Below, piece by piece: positions 39,801 through 53,500 of a DNA stretch of 64,000 nucleotides. The translations under genes were made by a program, and so were the position numbers. The stretch lies in NCBI RefSeq assembly GCF_027744825.2, contig NC_071348.1:2424563-2488562 (forward strand), given 5' to 3'. The notes beneath the pieces were generated by a model, which made no database searches, was not told the origin of the DNA, and saw only the letters and a program-made list of their open reading frames with translations. Source of the stretch: Synchiropus splendidus (taxonomy: Eukaryota; Chordata; Actinopteri; Syngnathiformes; Callionymidae). The first letter of the stretch is position 1; the number at the start of each line of letters is the position of its first letter.

Positions 39801-42800
39801 AAATAACAACCGAGTGTCAGTAGCTACAGTTTTGGGGATTTTCTATGGGACTTAAGCACAAGTGCACTCTGGCCCAGGTTCCTTTGGTGGTGTGCCCTGG
39901 GATTTTTTTCAATGAACCAAGGGTGTCGTGGCTAGAAAAATGTTGAAAAACACTGCTCTACACCATACAAAAGAGGTTATTGCATGACAACGCCCTTGTC
40001 TTTGCGGTAGAAACAGTGAGAACATGGAGACCCTACAGACGCACGTACCCTGGAATGAGCTGTGTTTGAGAGAGCCGTGGCAATGGCAAGCCTTCCAGAG
40101 AGGAAACCCATGTGGACAGGTCGCTTGTATTGGGAGCTCAAAGGACTGCCTTCTCAGCAAGACGAGAGTCCCACGCCACAGTTGAGGAACAGCAGAGTGG
40201 AGTGGAAACTTGCGGAACATCAGCAGAGACCGTGAATTAGGAGAGATGTTTGCGCCATGGTCCCCAGTTAAAGACTGCTTCAGTAGCTTAAGTAATAGAA
40301 GCTGATTGTCTCTTTCCGTGTGCGTGTCGAGAACCCGCAGCAGAAAGGCAGCAATTACCACGGCCCTAACATGGCCTGTTTTCTCCACAGCCTCTGAGCA
40401 ACAGCAACTTTGAATTGCTTCGGCTTTCTGAGGCCACGAGTGCTTCCACATATTGAAAAGACCCTTCGTGTTCTGAGCAAAAGCCTCTGCGGAAGGTCTC
40501 TCTTTATTGTCCTGCGCTGACTCAGCTGTTATGAGTCTCTGAAAGTGCTCACAGAAAGCAATTGGATGAAACCGTCGAGGCTCCAGAAGTCAAGCCAAAT
40601 CCATGATGTCAAGTGCTAAGCTAATTTATTATTTGCTTCGTGAAAACATCCATTTACTCATGTCTAAAGAGACTGAAGAATGCACTCAAGGACCTCGGCC
40701 CGACTCTGCTGGACTGTTTTCAGAGATCAACACAACAGACTCCCCACTGCTGCACCAACGAGGGGAGAGTGAGACCCTTCATGGGTTTATGGGTCCTGAA
40801 TATTGGATTTATCACTCCTGCTATTAGACTCTTCTATGTGTTACTGTGGACCTTTAATGAAAAAGGAATGGCGAGAGAAAAGGCTGTGAAGTGAGGTGTT
40901 TGTGAACAGGAATGAATGTTTTGTGGAGCGTGACTAGTGAGAGGAAACTGGGCTCAAATCATCGCTGACAGAGAGAGTGAGGGCATCTTGGAATTGTTGT
41001 TCATGAGCAACATAGTCAATTCAGGAATCCCCTCAGAGGGCAGCACAGCGGAGATGTTGTTGGATTTACTTCAGGCGAAGAGAAAGCTTTTTGACCCGAC
41101 TGGACCCAGCAGTGAGCGGCATCACTCGGAACCGTTAGCAACAGGTTCCAACAGTGCCGTCTCCACATGCTAAGCACCCACCACTGGACGCCTGATCTGT
41201 CAGGTGCTCTCACCACTTAGTGACTTCAGACGGAAGCCTGAGGAAACTGAGGTAAACAGTGACCCAGACTTGAGCAGATCTGAACGAGGGCTTTCTGCGA
41301 GGCTGCAGCGCTGACCACTGTTCCACTAGGTTCAGTTTTCATGTTGTCTGTGAACGTGCCGAGGCCAGCGCTCATTCATGGAAGCAGCACTCCCACACAC
41401 CTCCAGATTAGACAGACAATGTGCCTGCTCAGTACCAGTCAGATCAAACATCCATTTATTCCTTCAAAGACACACTCCCTCTCCTTCTGGGCACCTGGGT
41501 TCCTGCCCACTCGCGGACCCACGTCGAAGAACAAATGAATAATGTTCTGTTTGTCTGAAACTGCTCGCTAGCATCTCTGATTCGGAACTGAAATCATTTG
41601 AATATGCGGTCAGTGTTTCATCCCACACAGGTTCCAGTGAGTCAGACCGCTGCAGGAGCGACTCGCTGGGGTGCCGCGCCGCAAAGGGAAAGACTTGCAA
41701 ATTTCGCATGTAAAACCTGGGGATGTTGTAAATGCTGGAGTGCTGGCGGGTGCGTGCTTGAATTTCTGCAGAGTCAGTTCTGGCCGTGCAGCCAAAAACC
41801 GTTACCAATACCCAACTGGATGAAATGAGGTGCAATTTGTTTGTTTCTCCTGAAGCCTGTAAAGTAGAACCACGTGCAGCAAAGACATGTCTCCCCGGGC
41901 CTGCATGTTCTCTTCTCCATCTCTGTGGAAATAATTGCAAACCAACTTACCACATCTCAATTGTAATTACAAGAGCTCAGCATTGTTTCTTGCCTGATGT
42001 GGTCTCGCATCTCGCTCTGCTCTGGGAACCAAAAATGGTTGTCTGTCGTCTGTGAGAGGGCCATACGGCCTGCTGTGCACCTTTAAAGTGATGGCTTCCA
42101 GTTCTACCTGAGGTTGCTGTGTTTTTCACTTTCCATGTTTCCACGTGCCCCGCTGGTCCTCACAGACACTGCAGATATCAGTGGTCCGCGTCGCAGCTCA
42201 CTGTGACTGGTTCTCATCATCCGGTCCGAAGGGCACTGTATCACAATGTTCTCTTCCTCTGTTCCTCTACTGCAACCTGCCAACACGATGGAACTCTCTA
42301 GTCAGCAGTGCCCAATGCATGGCTCTGGAGCCAGATGCAGCCCATCCAACCCCTGATGTGGTCGAAGTAGGGACGACCTTCTCTCGACCTTCTCTCTCAG
42401 TATCCTCAGCTTGCCATTGTCTCCATACAAACACTGACAACCACATGATGCTTCGCTGTCACTGCTCTCAATACCAGTCCCAACATGTGTGGTATCATAA
42501 AAAATGTAAACCTTCGTCTGAATGTTTCTTCAGCTGAGGAGTTCAACTTGGTTTAAACATTCAGTCATGTTTCCAATTTTTCACCATGAGTAACAGTCAT
42601 GCTGCTGCTAATCAAGTCCACCGTGCATCGGATGTGGGAAATTAAAGGCTTGTTTCAAGCCAATGCATGATGCAAACACAGCAGTCAAACTTTGTGTTCT
42701 GTGATGGACACGAGTGCTTTCTGAGCTGGCGAGCAGATGAGTGGAGGGGATCCAGGCATGGCGGCACACAGAAGTCGACAATCGTGATGTCATAAAAAGT

Positions 42801-43280
42801 GGCGTCTCTAGTTCAGCCGTGTTAATAAAAGGGATCATAATAGGATGCAGCTGCTGGATTTTGCAGTCTTCGATTGAAAACAAACTCAAGTTTTTTCGGG
42901 CTTTGTTCTGCTTTCATTTATATGAAATTCATCATTGATCATTTATGATAACCCCGTGAGGTGTGGGTTCTCTCTCAGAGGTGAGGAGCTCAGGGCCCTG
43001 GAGACCCCAGCACTAACCTTGGATAGTGGAAGCAAATAGCTGGCTTCCCGAGAACGCTGAGGACCAGTGGCTGCGAATGGAACTTGCTCAAGGATCAGCT
43101 GGGAATCTCACAATCAAGTGCAGACGCACATGACAGTGCAACACTTCTGAATTGGGTTTGGCTCATGACCCTTTGAAGGGAAGAGCTTCAGCATTATTTT
43201 CTTTCAACCTCCAAATTTCTTTCTTTCTGTGCATCCCATATTCGTCAGCAGTGGATTCTCACGCTCGAGCAACACCTATA

Positions 43281-43345
43281 GTGTCAGGAAATGGCAGCAA
43301 GAAGGTCATGGGTTCAATTCCGCACCTGAACCCTGGTCCTTCCTC
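43281..43345 (+). mobile_element. tRNA-related SINE-like fragment
   Basis: GGTTCAATTCC (43311-43321) matches the RNA polymerase III B box, and AGCAAGAAGGTCATG just before it is typical of a dispersed fish tRNA-derived repeat. No full tRNA cloverleaf or A box at the right distance is evident, so this is not called a tRNA gene. Confidence 0.4.
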
Positions 43346-46300
43346 TTGCTTGGCCCCCTGCTGGTGTGCTGGACAATAGGGTTTCTTTCCACGCTCCTCA
43401 CACAACAGATTTAATGGCGGCTGTAAATAGACTGTAGGTGCGAGCTGCTCGCTTCTACCTACAATCTGTGCCTGGAGCTCTTATCCAGAGCTTTGAGTAA
43501 GTTCAGATTTTGGAGCAACAAAAGAGGCTACTTAACTCTAAATTCCTAACTAAGTTTATTGGCGACCTCCAGTGAGAATCTAATGGAAAAGAAAACTAAC
43601 GGAGGTGACTAGCAAATGCACAATCTGGTTCAAGTACGCAGAAAACTGGGGCTATTTTGGGATTTTCACCCACAACTATCTTAATCTTTCACAGGCAGTG
43701 TTTTATCAAATAAGCTGCAGCCATGACCTAACTCTAAAGGCACAGCAGCAGCGACTGAAATAAGATCCTGAAAATCTGAGCCACAGTCAGCAGAACATCA
43801 CGGTGAGTGAGGACGAAAAGATGCCGGGCATGCGGCTGCTTTTCTCTCAGGTTCAACCTCAGTCCATGTTTGCTCTCCAGCAAACAACCTTCGGCATGGG
43901 CTTCAGCTCATTCATAGGTGAGCAACGTCACTTTCAAACTGTAACCATCCTGACGTCATGCCAGTGCTCTGGGTCTGGATTCAGAGATGGTTTCAGGTGC
44001 TGAGTTTTCCAGCAATGAAGAGAAAAGAGAGAAACACCATAAAGCTTGGGACACGCTGAGACCTTGACTTGCACCGACCCAACAACATGAAGGCTGATTT
44101 TGGGGAGGACATCAGAATGCTGGTGAGAGCCTCCCTGCCAGTGAAAGCCGTTGCCAGGGCTCCTGCCTCAGTTCTCCTGCCGCACAAAGAAGCAATAGAC
44201 GAGGAGAAACGTGGAGCCGAGTGCTGAGCAGAGCCGTCGTGTGTGGCTCAAACCGTTCCTGCCTGAACGCAGAATATAAAAGATTAAAATCCAATTTGTG
44301 ACCGACATTTAACGAAGTCAGATATTTACCTGGCAAAAAACTGTACGATTTTCAAGCACCTTCAAGACTTTTCTGCTCTTCATTGACACCCGTATTTTGC
44401 CTGAAGCAACTACACGCAAGCTGCAGGAATGAATAAGTTGTCTCATCGGTATAAAACAGAACACATCATAAAAGTGAGGATTCTGATCTTGGATTCCACC
44501 AGACAACAGTTCTGTGTATACTGCCCCCAGCTGGCTGTAGTGACTCGCTAAAAATGGGGGGGAGTAATGGGGTCAGAGGTGTATGTGGACTTCTGTCACC
44601 AAAGAGAAGAAAGAAGGTGAGGCACCGCTGGGTAGAGTGGACCTCGGCCCTGTCTGGTGTCAGAGTTAAGGATGACAGTCTGTCACCCTCAACGTGATTT
44701 AGATGGAGAAGTTTTATATACAAATCTGTCTTTTTTGCTCAACGGCCCCCCACAATGGTCCCGAAGGTGGGACGTTGCCCAGCGGTGGGAGGGTCTCATC
44801 ATAGATCAGCCAATGGTTGAGGGGTAACCAGACGTGTGGGAAGCCTATGCAGCTCTTTCCAGGCAGGGCCGTCTGTGCTGAGGGTCACAGTGCCGAGTCA
44901 CTGACCATCTCACCACCACCTACCTCTACATAAGTACTGTTTGGAGTAATGACAAGAGAGACGCCCGACTCAAGCCTGTGGATAGTAATTATTGTAGTTC
45001 ACAACTGTGATTTTGTCATGAAGCATATGATTATATACTTTCACAAGTGGATCTTCTGACTATTGTGTATCAGCAAGGCAAACAACAAAAGCTGGCGGAG
45101 CGACCAGCTAATTCCCCCTCATTACACAGACCGACACAGGCGTCACGTGAATCGGTCGGCCATCATTATCGGGACAGTCGCGTTTCCATGAAGAAGCTGG
45201 GACCGACAGTTTCAAAGGTTTGCTGAGCATAGAAAACCACAGCAGCAGAGGAGCATCAAGTGAGGCTGTCAATAATCCAGAGAAAGAAAGTTGATGGAGA
45301 GTCAACAGGGTCGATAAGAGGTTCAGATTTGTCGCCTTCACTCATTCGATTTGTCGCCACAAATGTGTCCTTTGAAACTGACACTGCGACCTTGTTCTTG
45401 TAGCACAACACTTTGTCGCATTCGTTGGTTTGGGTGTTGTGAAGTCACATGGCATGCGGCACACGGCCCTTGGCGGACGTGTGCGCTCTCTGAGTGCTAA
45501 CTCAAGATTCCGGCAGGGTGACCAGTTTGCTGAGTGATGATCCCTTTACCCTCGCCTTCACCTGCAGTTTGTCCCCGGCATGTGCCGGTGCTTCCGTGTG
45601 TCTCTTGTTGCTTGTTTGTTTGTTACAGACTTGAAAACAGCAGCGTTTCACGTGCGTGTCTACACGCTCGCTGCACTGCCTGGAAACGAGACAAGGTCAC
45701 GGGACAATTGAGAACCACGATAACAAGTAAACCAAATAAACCGCAAGTCAATTAGAACTTTCCGGGCACTTTAACGTTCTTATTCTACCATGTGACGTCC
45801 ACTGCAAAGCTGTGGTCCTTCTATTGGTCTTAGCTTTTCATCTCACTCCAAATGTTGAAATACTCACTTATATGGATAACGTCAACAACACTTCTGGACA
45901 ACAGAGGTTTTGTGTGGCATTTGTTTGTTTGCCAGATTTGATTTGTGGAAGCACAAAACTTGAATTAAAAATCCTCAACAGCCAAACGACCAAGTGAAAA
46001 GTTCTGGTTTTAGATTTTGCTACATTTTCTGGCAGAAGGAGACGTGAATTGACAAGCCACACAGAGTTGTTAAAGAAATTTGCTAATCTCCTGGCAGGGC
46101 CGCCCAGTCATCTGTGAAAAGTTAGATGATGGTGAAAACAAAAGGGTTGCCAGCAGGGATTAGCCAGATCCACTCTAATGCTATGGACGACACCTCTCTT
46201 TATCCAAAAAAAATAGCTTTTATAAAAAAGGAATTTCAAGTGAGGAGGTGAAGAGAGTTTTCTTATAAACTATTCGGCAAAGAAGGTGGATGAGGAGGGT

Positions 46301-46369
46301 TGAAAAAAGTGCCTTGTCCTGGTTGTGCTGAGTTTCTATACGGATCAGTCTGTTCTGGGAGATTGTTTA

Positions 46370-46557
46370 AAGATGATCACTATATCATCAGCAAACATCA
46401 TGGTCCATGGAGACTGGCTCCTAGCCTCATCTTTCAGTCTGTCTCCCTCATACAGGTCCTGCAGGACCCTCATATGCTGCCCTGATGTCTGAAGTAAGGG
46501 GACGCTTGACAACTTGTCCAGAAACCTTCCAGTAGCAAACAGCCTGCAGGAGACCAC
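46370..46557 (-). mobile_element. Degraded LINE reverse transcriptase fragment with internal deletion
   Basis: On the minus strand the translation contains LQDLYEG followed directly by DRLKDEARSQSPWTMMFADDIVI. MMFADDIVI is the FADD catalytic box of a non-LTR reverse transcriptase. In intact elements a longer stretch separates YEG from the DRL block, so an internal deletion is apparent. No intact open frame remains. Confidence 0.7.
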
Positions 46558-47117
46558 GGTGCCACTTCACCAAACTCACGGTTACGACCAGGTGCAAGGT
46601 CATTCAAAGTGATTCACACTCAGGTCTGGCACATGAGGATGGATTTCTGTGCACTACAGATGCTATGTTTGACTCTTTGAACCATTTAAATGGAGCCAAA
46701 AAAGGTATAAAACACGTTCCCACTCAGATGCAATAACGGATGCTGCGGTCTGCCGTAACCCTTGAGCTCTTCTCTGAAACCCTCCATATGAGAGGACCAG
46801 GTAGCTTCCTTGCACAGATGAATCGGAATACAGAGGTGTGGAATGTTGTCTGGCTTTATGAGAGGGCCACATCGCAGCCGCTCACAAAGATGGTGCCAAA
46901 GTGGGAATGAGAAGCTTGACTGGCTCTCACAACCTGGACCATCCCCACACTCTGTTTTATGAAGAAACCAAATTGCATGTGCCTGTTTTGCTTGGCTTTA
47001 GCACTTTCATTATTTAAAAAGATTCAAAGCGGAGCAAGCTACAAGTGTTCTCATGAGAAATGCACTCGTAACGTTTTATGAGATCAGTGCTGAGTTGGAG
47101 GCAGGCGAAGAGCCATG

Positions 47118-47175
47118 AGGAGCTGGAGCAGCATGGCATCAGTGGTGGACAGACTGACAGATGAGTGGAGGAGGG
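47118..47175 (+). mobile_element. Second short LINE reverse transcriptase fragment, opposite orientation
   Basis: VVDRLTDEWRREES resembles the VVMDRLTDEVRQES stretch that precedes the FADD box in the same kind of LINE. It lies about 600 bp from the minus-strand fragment and points the other way. It is short, so coincidence cannot be fully excluded. Confidence 0.4.
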
Positions 47176-47532
47176 AGGAGTCAGTGGAATGGATCCAAAT
47201 AAACGCAACATACAACGCAATCACAGGAATCCATAAACTTCAACGCGTCTCTAGTGACAAATATCGGCCATGCTGTAGCTACATTGTTTTTAGCTGCACT
47301 TAAGTGGCTAATGTTGCTCCACCAAGGGGCTTCAGAGGAGTCACCCAGCACAGCATGAGGAGCAGAGGGAGCTGCTCCCACTAATACATGTCCCGCTAGA
47401 TAGCAATAAAAATGGGGCAGAATTGAGGAGACGGCGCGAGTAACTATATTTCTCAAGACTCTTTATCTCATGCTGAGATAGGAGTCCGTGCTTCAGCACC
47501 GCTAGGGGTTGAGCATGTGCCTGGTAGGAATA

Positions 47533-47583
47533 AAATAAATAAATAATAATAATAATAATAACAATAATAATAATAATAATAAT
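47533..47583. repeat. AAT/AAAT microsatellite
   Basis: A run of AAAT then AAT units with one ACAAT interruption, about 50 bp. Confidence 0.9.
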
Positions 47584-50521
47584 GTGGTCAAATATGGAGC
47601 TCAACAAAACCTTATGAAATTAAGGGCGGTTTTCTTTGCCTGGAACTGCAGATGATGCCAGGTTGTCTACTTTAAAACCTTTAAAGATTTCAGTAAAATG
47701 AGACGATGGTGACCATTCACTCTCACACAAGAGTGTCTGTATCTACAGCCAGAGAAGAGCAAGTTTGGGGATCCCAGCTCGTGTGCGCGTCCTCGTATGC
47801 CCCCGCAGCCTGGAGTGAAAAGTTACCTGGAAAGAGTGCAGCGCGGCCACACGCACGCTCACACAGACAGACCAAATAAACAGGAACACGGGGGAAATTT
47901 TCCACTCCATTATAAAGTTTGACTTCCCCGTGCACACCGAACATCATTTCATAACACATTACATGCTTCTTTTGTCTCACTCATCAGCTATGTTATGTGG
48001 CTGAGTCTCTCAGTTCAGCACAAAAAAAAAGATGGCATGCAAATGAAAAACACATTTGTGTTCTGAGGACTACACACACCCAGGCATGCGCGCACACACT
48101 TCTGAAACAGACTCACAGGGAACAGCAGGGCGAGTGTCTCAAGGTGTGAAGTGATGATTCACTTTATCCTTGACAGTTCTAACCTATTCTTTCCTACCTT
48201 TAGGGAGGAAAAGCACTTTTTTAAACTGGTGTTCTATTTCTATTTTGAGATTATTTTCATCGATAGATATTTAATTTAACTTCATAAATAAGAAGAATAA
48301 ACAGAAGAAGATGAATTATTCTCATATTTTTTTAATGCAAATAGCAATGAATGATTCAAAAATACATTTCAAATTTAAAATGAAAACTACAGTTTTGTAG
48401 ATGGTTTTCATTAGACTTCAGGAGGGGCATCACTGTAAGCAAGGGGCCACACTTTGGCCACATCTGATCGAAAGATTAAAAAACAAAAAAAACAATTTTA
48501 TTGTTGGGTCATGAAACTCTGTAACACATGACTCCTGGGGTCCAACAAGTGGCACACATGACTTGATTGTAAAATTCTGTTTATCCCACTGTCTTATGAA
48601 CATTTTTGCACACCATTTTTTTGAAAAGAGCACATTTTTGTGTTGCGCTCACAGAGACAAGGTCATGCTGGACTGCCAGATTGGAGCTGGGCAGACGGAC
48701 AGTTGCACCCTGGACCCCCCTGGGTTCAGTTCTTTTTCGTGCGCTGGCATCAAAACCAAGCTCAAGTTTAAAGAAGCATTACATTGAAATGGGCAAACCC
48801 CATGGTGACACAGCTCAGGTGGAGAGTGCAGACTTCTAAGATGAAGGTCAGGTGACCTTTTCTAGTTGCACCTAAGAAATCAAGATCTTTTTTTTTTTTC
48901 CTTTTGCTCACCATAAACAAAGCTGACGACTCAGAACCAGACAATATCTCTGTTGTTCTTGATTGGAGTCAGATGCATGTCCATGTTTTATGACAAAAAT
49001 GTGTCCTTTTTTTATTGCCAAACAGTGCAAAATTGCCTCTAGTCTTTTCACATTCACTTGGATGGTTGGAACATGGAATTGCAAATGATTATTTGTGGTG
49101 CCGTGATTCAGCACTGAGAACTAAAACAATCATTTTTGTCCTGGTTGAACTCTAATCTCTGCGCGGGAGAGAGAGAGATGCTCCCTGTTTCTGCAGCCTG
49201 CTCGCGATGTTCAGGACCATCAAGGAAGGGGGACTCAAGGCCAGCAGTTCAGGTTCCGGAGTGGAGGCCTGGGTCACTAAATTCCTTCCTGGGTTTTTGA
49301 TCAAACATTCTGATTAACAACAAGTCCAGGGCTGGTCCTGGCTTCGACGGTGGCGGCGGCGGCTCTGTGACTTTCCATCCTGCCACACGGAAGTAATCGA
49401 TGTAAATCTAGATGATTTCCTCCAGCCAGAGTCAGTAGCCTGACAGCACAGCACATTAGGCCTCAATGGTCCTCCCAGGCTTTTGAAGTGTCAACCAAAG
49501 CCTGACATTCCTCAGATGTTTGCAATTTGACTGTGTGTGTAAGTGAAAATCACAAGCACAACGTCCCTGCGTGCATCTCAAAGTCACACAAAGGTCACAG
49601 AGAAAGCAGCCGCAGCAGGACGCCGAACCACAGTCAGTCCTGTGAAGCCCACTGAAGAGAAGGGGCTTTCAGGAACAGAACAGCTTCCACTTAGCGTCAA
49701 TGCGACTGTGAGGAGCAGCTCTCAGGACCAGGCACAAGGTACCAGGAACCACTATCCCAGTCCAAGGTGGCCACTGCAGAGGTGCAGCTGAGTTCAGACT
49801 GTAACCTCAGACATGCTGGGATTTACTTTCCTAGTCAGCAGCTGAGAGTCCTGTCGCAACCGAACGCCACTTGGACAGAATAGAAAAGAGATTTTCAACG
49901 TGCAACGGTCAGTTTATTTTACTCGCAATTCCGTCTGATGAAAGGCATCGACCTGCTCAACACTTGACACCAAGGTAAGTAAGACATGAGCCAGTCTTTT
50001 GAAGAGTGTGTTTTGAAACACACACTCACAACATATGCAAATGATGTTCTTTAGTTAACGCTCTACCTCCACAAAAATAAATGAAATACCCATAGTGCAC
50101 CAATGCGTGAACTGAAGAGGTCGCGGCATGGAACCTCCATGCCTCCTGGAAACCAGGAGCTACTCTCAGCTCGTCTGTTTTCGTGGCCACGCCATCGCCA
50201 CCTGTTGGGCCAGAACAGTTTGTACGTGGGTTAAAAATAGCACAAACCAAGTTGACAACACAGTGACAACAAAAAATACCGTTCACACGAGCGAAGTAAG
50301 CACGTGGGAGTAATCTGCACTGAGGCCTGTATTCACAGTCTTCAGAGAAAAGGAAGCAGTTTGTTCACCTAGACCTCAATGGGAAATGAAGACACCCTCT
50401 CTCTCTCCCTCTCACTTTGTTTTTATCAATCCTTTGGACAACTGAGGCCTGTTTCAGCTGTTGGTTCTTCTTTTGAGCGTACAAATCTGGCCCGGTTTCA
50501 GATCCTCTCTTTTCATGCCAA

Positions 50522-50545
50522 CTTCTCTCTCTCTCTCTCTCTCTC
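50522..50545. repeat. CT dinucleotide microsatellite
   Basis: About eleven uninterrupted CT units in a longer pyrimidine-rich tract (50395-50590). Confidence 0.85.
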
Positions 50546-53500
50546 GTCCCTTCCCCCTCTCTCCTCTCTCACTCAGTGTCTCTCTGCCAACCTTGACGCC
50601 AGTCTGCCTGCCTGTCGGGGCCAATTCTTCAGGCTGCCATTAGCAGACTATTCACCCATGTCTGAATGTTCATAGCTGCTAATGATGATGCTGTGGTCAA
50701 GTGCCTTGGCTCAGCCCAGTCACAGGTATGTTCCTGTTGTTGTCTGGGTGGCAGCCTTGGGCCTGACCTTCTGTCATAGAGCAGCTGTGAGCAACGCCAA
50801 CCGCTATAGAGGCAAGTCAGTGTTGGAGGTGGAGGCAGCTTGAACCAACAAAGAGAACCAAGAGTCGCATCATATCTTGTCACATGACTGGCTCCATTCA
50901 AGTTGACCAGTGTCAGGATTTGTTATTGGATTAACCAGAAAACGCCATAAAAACAGTTTACAATAACTGAACTATGGATCACTGAAACCGCACTACTCAT
51001 GTTATGTAACAGTTGTTTTCGTGTGTTAGAGTTTGGCCACATTAAACAACTGAACTTTTCACCACTGCAAAAACAGCTTTTCACCATGTCACTGTGCGCC
51101 ATTTCCCTTGAGTTTCCTTGGGCATAAAAGCAGTAACGGGGCTGACACACTACAGAGTCTGTCTGGGGTCAAACATCGAAGAGAGCGATTCTGTCCAGGA
51201 CGCAGCTCAAGATGCAGCAAATGACAGCAGCCCAAGCAGCACTGGGGAATAAAAGCAGTTGAGGAACCACACAGATTATGAAGAAGTTCCCAAACTTGAT
51301 CAGTTATTTATGGCTCCACATTTAGACAAGTCAGTAGCCCTCGTTTTAGGTTGCACCCTGGAGTCATTGGACCTCAAATCTGAGTTACGGCATCTATTTG
51401 AAACCAAACGTGAAAATCAACATGAAGTCGGACAAGTCTGGCTTCTTTTTCAGGCATCGCTTCACTCTCTTCTCGCCACAAGGCACACAAACCCAGCAAA
51501 TATTGTCGACCAACCCCCACTCAGACGCAAAGACAAGCGCTACATGGAGTCATGTGACTCTGTCACAAGAGAGGCTAGCCACTTCAGGCTAACTTTTCAA
51601 GACAAGTTTAGAAGGCAGCCCGTTTCTCATTAACTGACCAATTGAACAAGTGTGATATAAAATGACGTTACTGGAAAGAAAGAAAGACAAGGCTGCAGTA
51701 GCCAGTGGAACACAATAAGGTTGATAATAACATCCATCTTATCTGATGCTCCAAAGGGACATGATTCACTCATGAATGTGGGAATAAATGGCAAACTGGT
51801 AAAGGATGGGGGACTGCACGCCACCATGGACCTCACTTGAAAGTGAGGCACCACATGGATGGATGCCAGGACCATATTTCTTCTTCTATGTGAAGCAACG
51901 TTAGCATCAGACGTGTGATGGTGCACCGTTTCATGAGAAAGAGTTTCCAGGTGCTTGACCCCTCAAGGATAATCTGGGTCATTCATTAGAAAGATCGTGG
52001 AGGCTGTAGACTTAGGCGTCTTGTGACTTCAATTTGAACAACTTAATTCCCTCTGGTAGAAATGAAGTCCTGGGAATTCGGAAATCCTGAGAAATACAGC
52101 CATTAAGGGATGAGTGTGGTGTCTGGACGGGACATTGGTGGTTGAAGCTCTGTTTCAGAACCCGGTACTGCCTGGTGCTGAAGTTGGTACCAGTCACCTC
52201 AAAGAGGAGGTCATCCGACACGGCACACAGGAAAAATCAGCTGCAAACTGGCCGCACAAGTTTCATCCTCATGTGTGTTTGCAGCTCTGACTCCTGCAGT
52301 ACATGTACATGCAAGTCAATAAATCACAAAGTTGCCAAAGTGGCCAGATTAACCTTCTCTGCAGGGTCACAGGAGAGACTCAAAGTAACCTGCTACCCCT
52401 CCACATAAGAAGGAACCAGAAGAGGTGCTTTGGGCATCTGAGTCCCGGACGTCTCAGGGGGAAGGCGGCATGTCGGTCTAGGAGGCCGGAGCCAATCTGT
52501 CTCAGAATGTGGCTGAGATCTGTGATGTCCTGAAGGTCCAGTATACAATCAATATTTTCAAACCCATTAAAACATGAAATCGTAGCAAAAAACCACTCAA
52601 AAGTGATGAAAAGGGACTTGGGAGAGACGTAACCCTCACCCTGCCAAGAGAGGCCTGGTGAGGGTACCAGAGCCTTGGCAGTACCAGGGAGGTGGTGCCC
52701 AAACAGTATTGCACAAACACTGCATTTCTGTCGCTACAAAAGATTCAGCTTAGCAACAGCTTTGTCTCCACTTTTAGTCAGACTTAAACTGGAACAAGTG
52801 GTCCCAGGCAAGGATATTCAGGCTCATTGATGAGCTTTTTCATGTCCTATGTAGGAGCTGGACATCTGGGGACCGCAGGAGCCGTTACATAACATCACTT
52901 TTTCTTCGAATAAGGGCCCCTTTAATGATACTGAATACCTGCTAAGATTGATTTGCCAAGAGAAAAGAGCTGTCCCCTCCACAGTCCAACTCAGAAACGT
53001 TTCTTACTTCTGAGTCTTCATCCGTGTTACTTTGTTCTCTTGAGCATTGAAGACTCTTCCACCATGGATGCTTCTTCAAAACAATCCTGTGTTTACGTCT
53101 CTGCACAACTTTGTATTTAAAAGTATTAACCATCTCAAAAGTGTCGAGTTACAACAGCACAAGGTCAGATTCTCTGTCGCCCAGATGCAATGCTGGCTAC
53201 CTCTCCTGAGGACACATCCGGAACCTGATGAACTCACTGCTGTCCATCAGTGAAGCAGGCCAAACCTGTGGAGTCAACAGTCCAACAGGCTTCACTAACC
53301 CTCACTGACCAAAACCAACTCCTGAAACTGGATTAAACAGCACTTCATTAGGATGAATGTGGACGGACCATACCCTCCACATTCCAACGCCCAATCCCCT
53401 GCTGTGCCACTTCCACAAGGCCCGCCTCCAGGCCTCAGCCTGGTTCGCTTGACCAAGAGACACATCGAAGGCTGCTACCACCAGCGGCGCCGAGCACAAC

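Noticed and set aside
39909..40451. 180-residue minus-strand open frame in the desert
   Set aside because: The longest frame in the interval, but it has no domain signature or homology I can recognise, and chance frames of this size are expected in 23 kb.
41464..41940. 158-residue minus-strand open frame in the desert
   Set aside because: No recognisable domain, no splice or poly(A) context and biased composition; treated as chance.
43281..43345. Possible tRNA gene
   Set aside because: There is a B-box-like word but no matching A box or cloverleaf arms; it fits a SINE fragment better.
52430..52530. Possible LINE ORF tail (RCFGHLSPGRLRGK)
   Set aside because: The basic motif vaguely resembles the end of some LINE proteins, but it is too short and degenerate to support a call.
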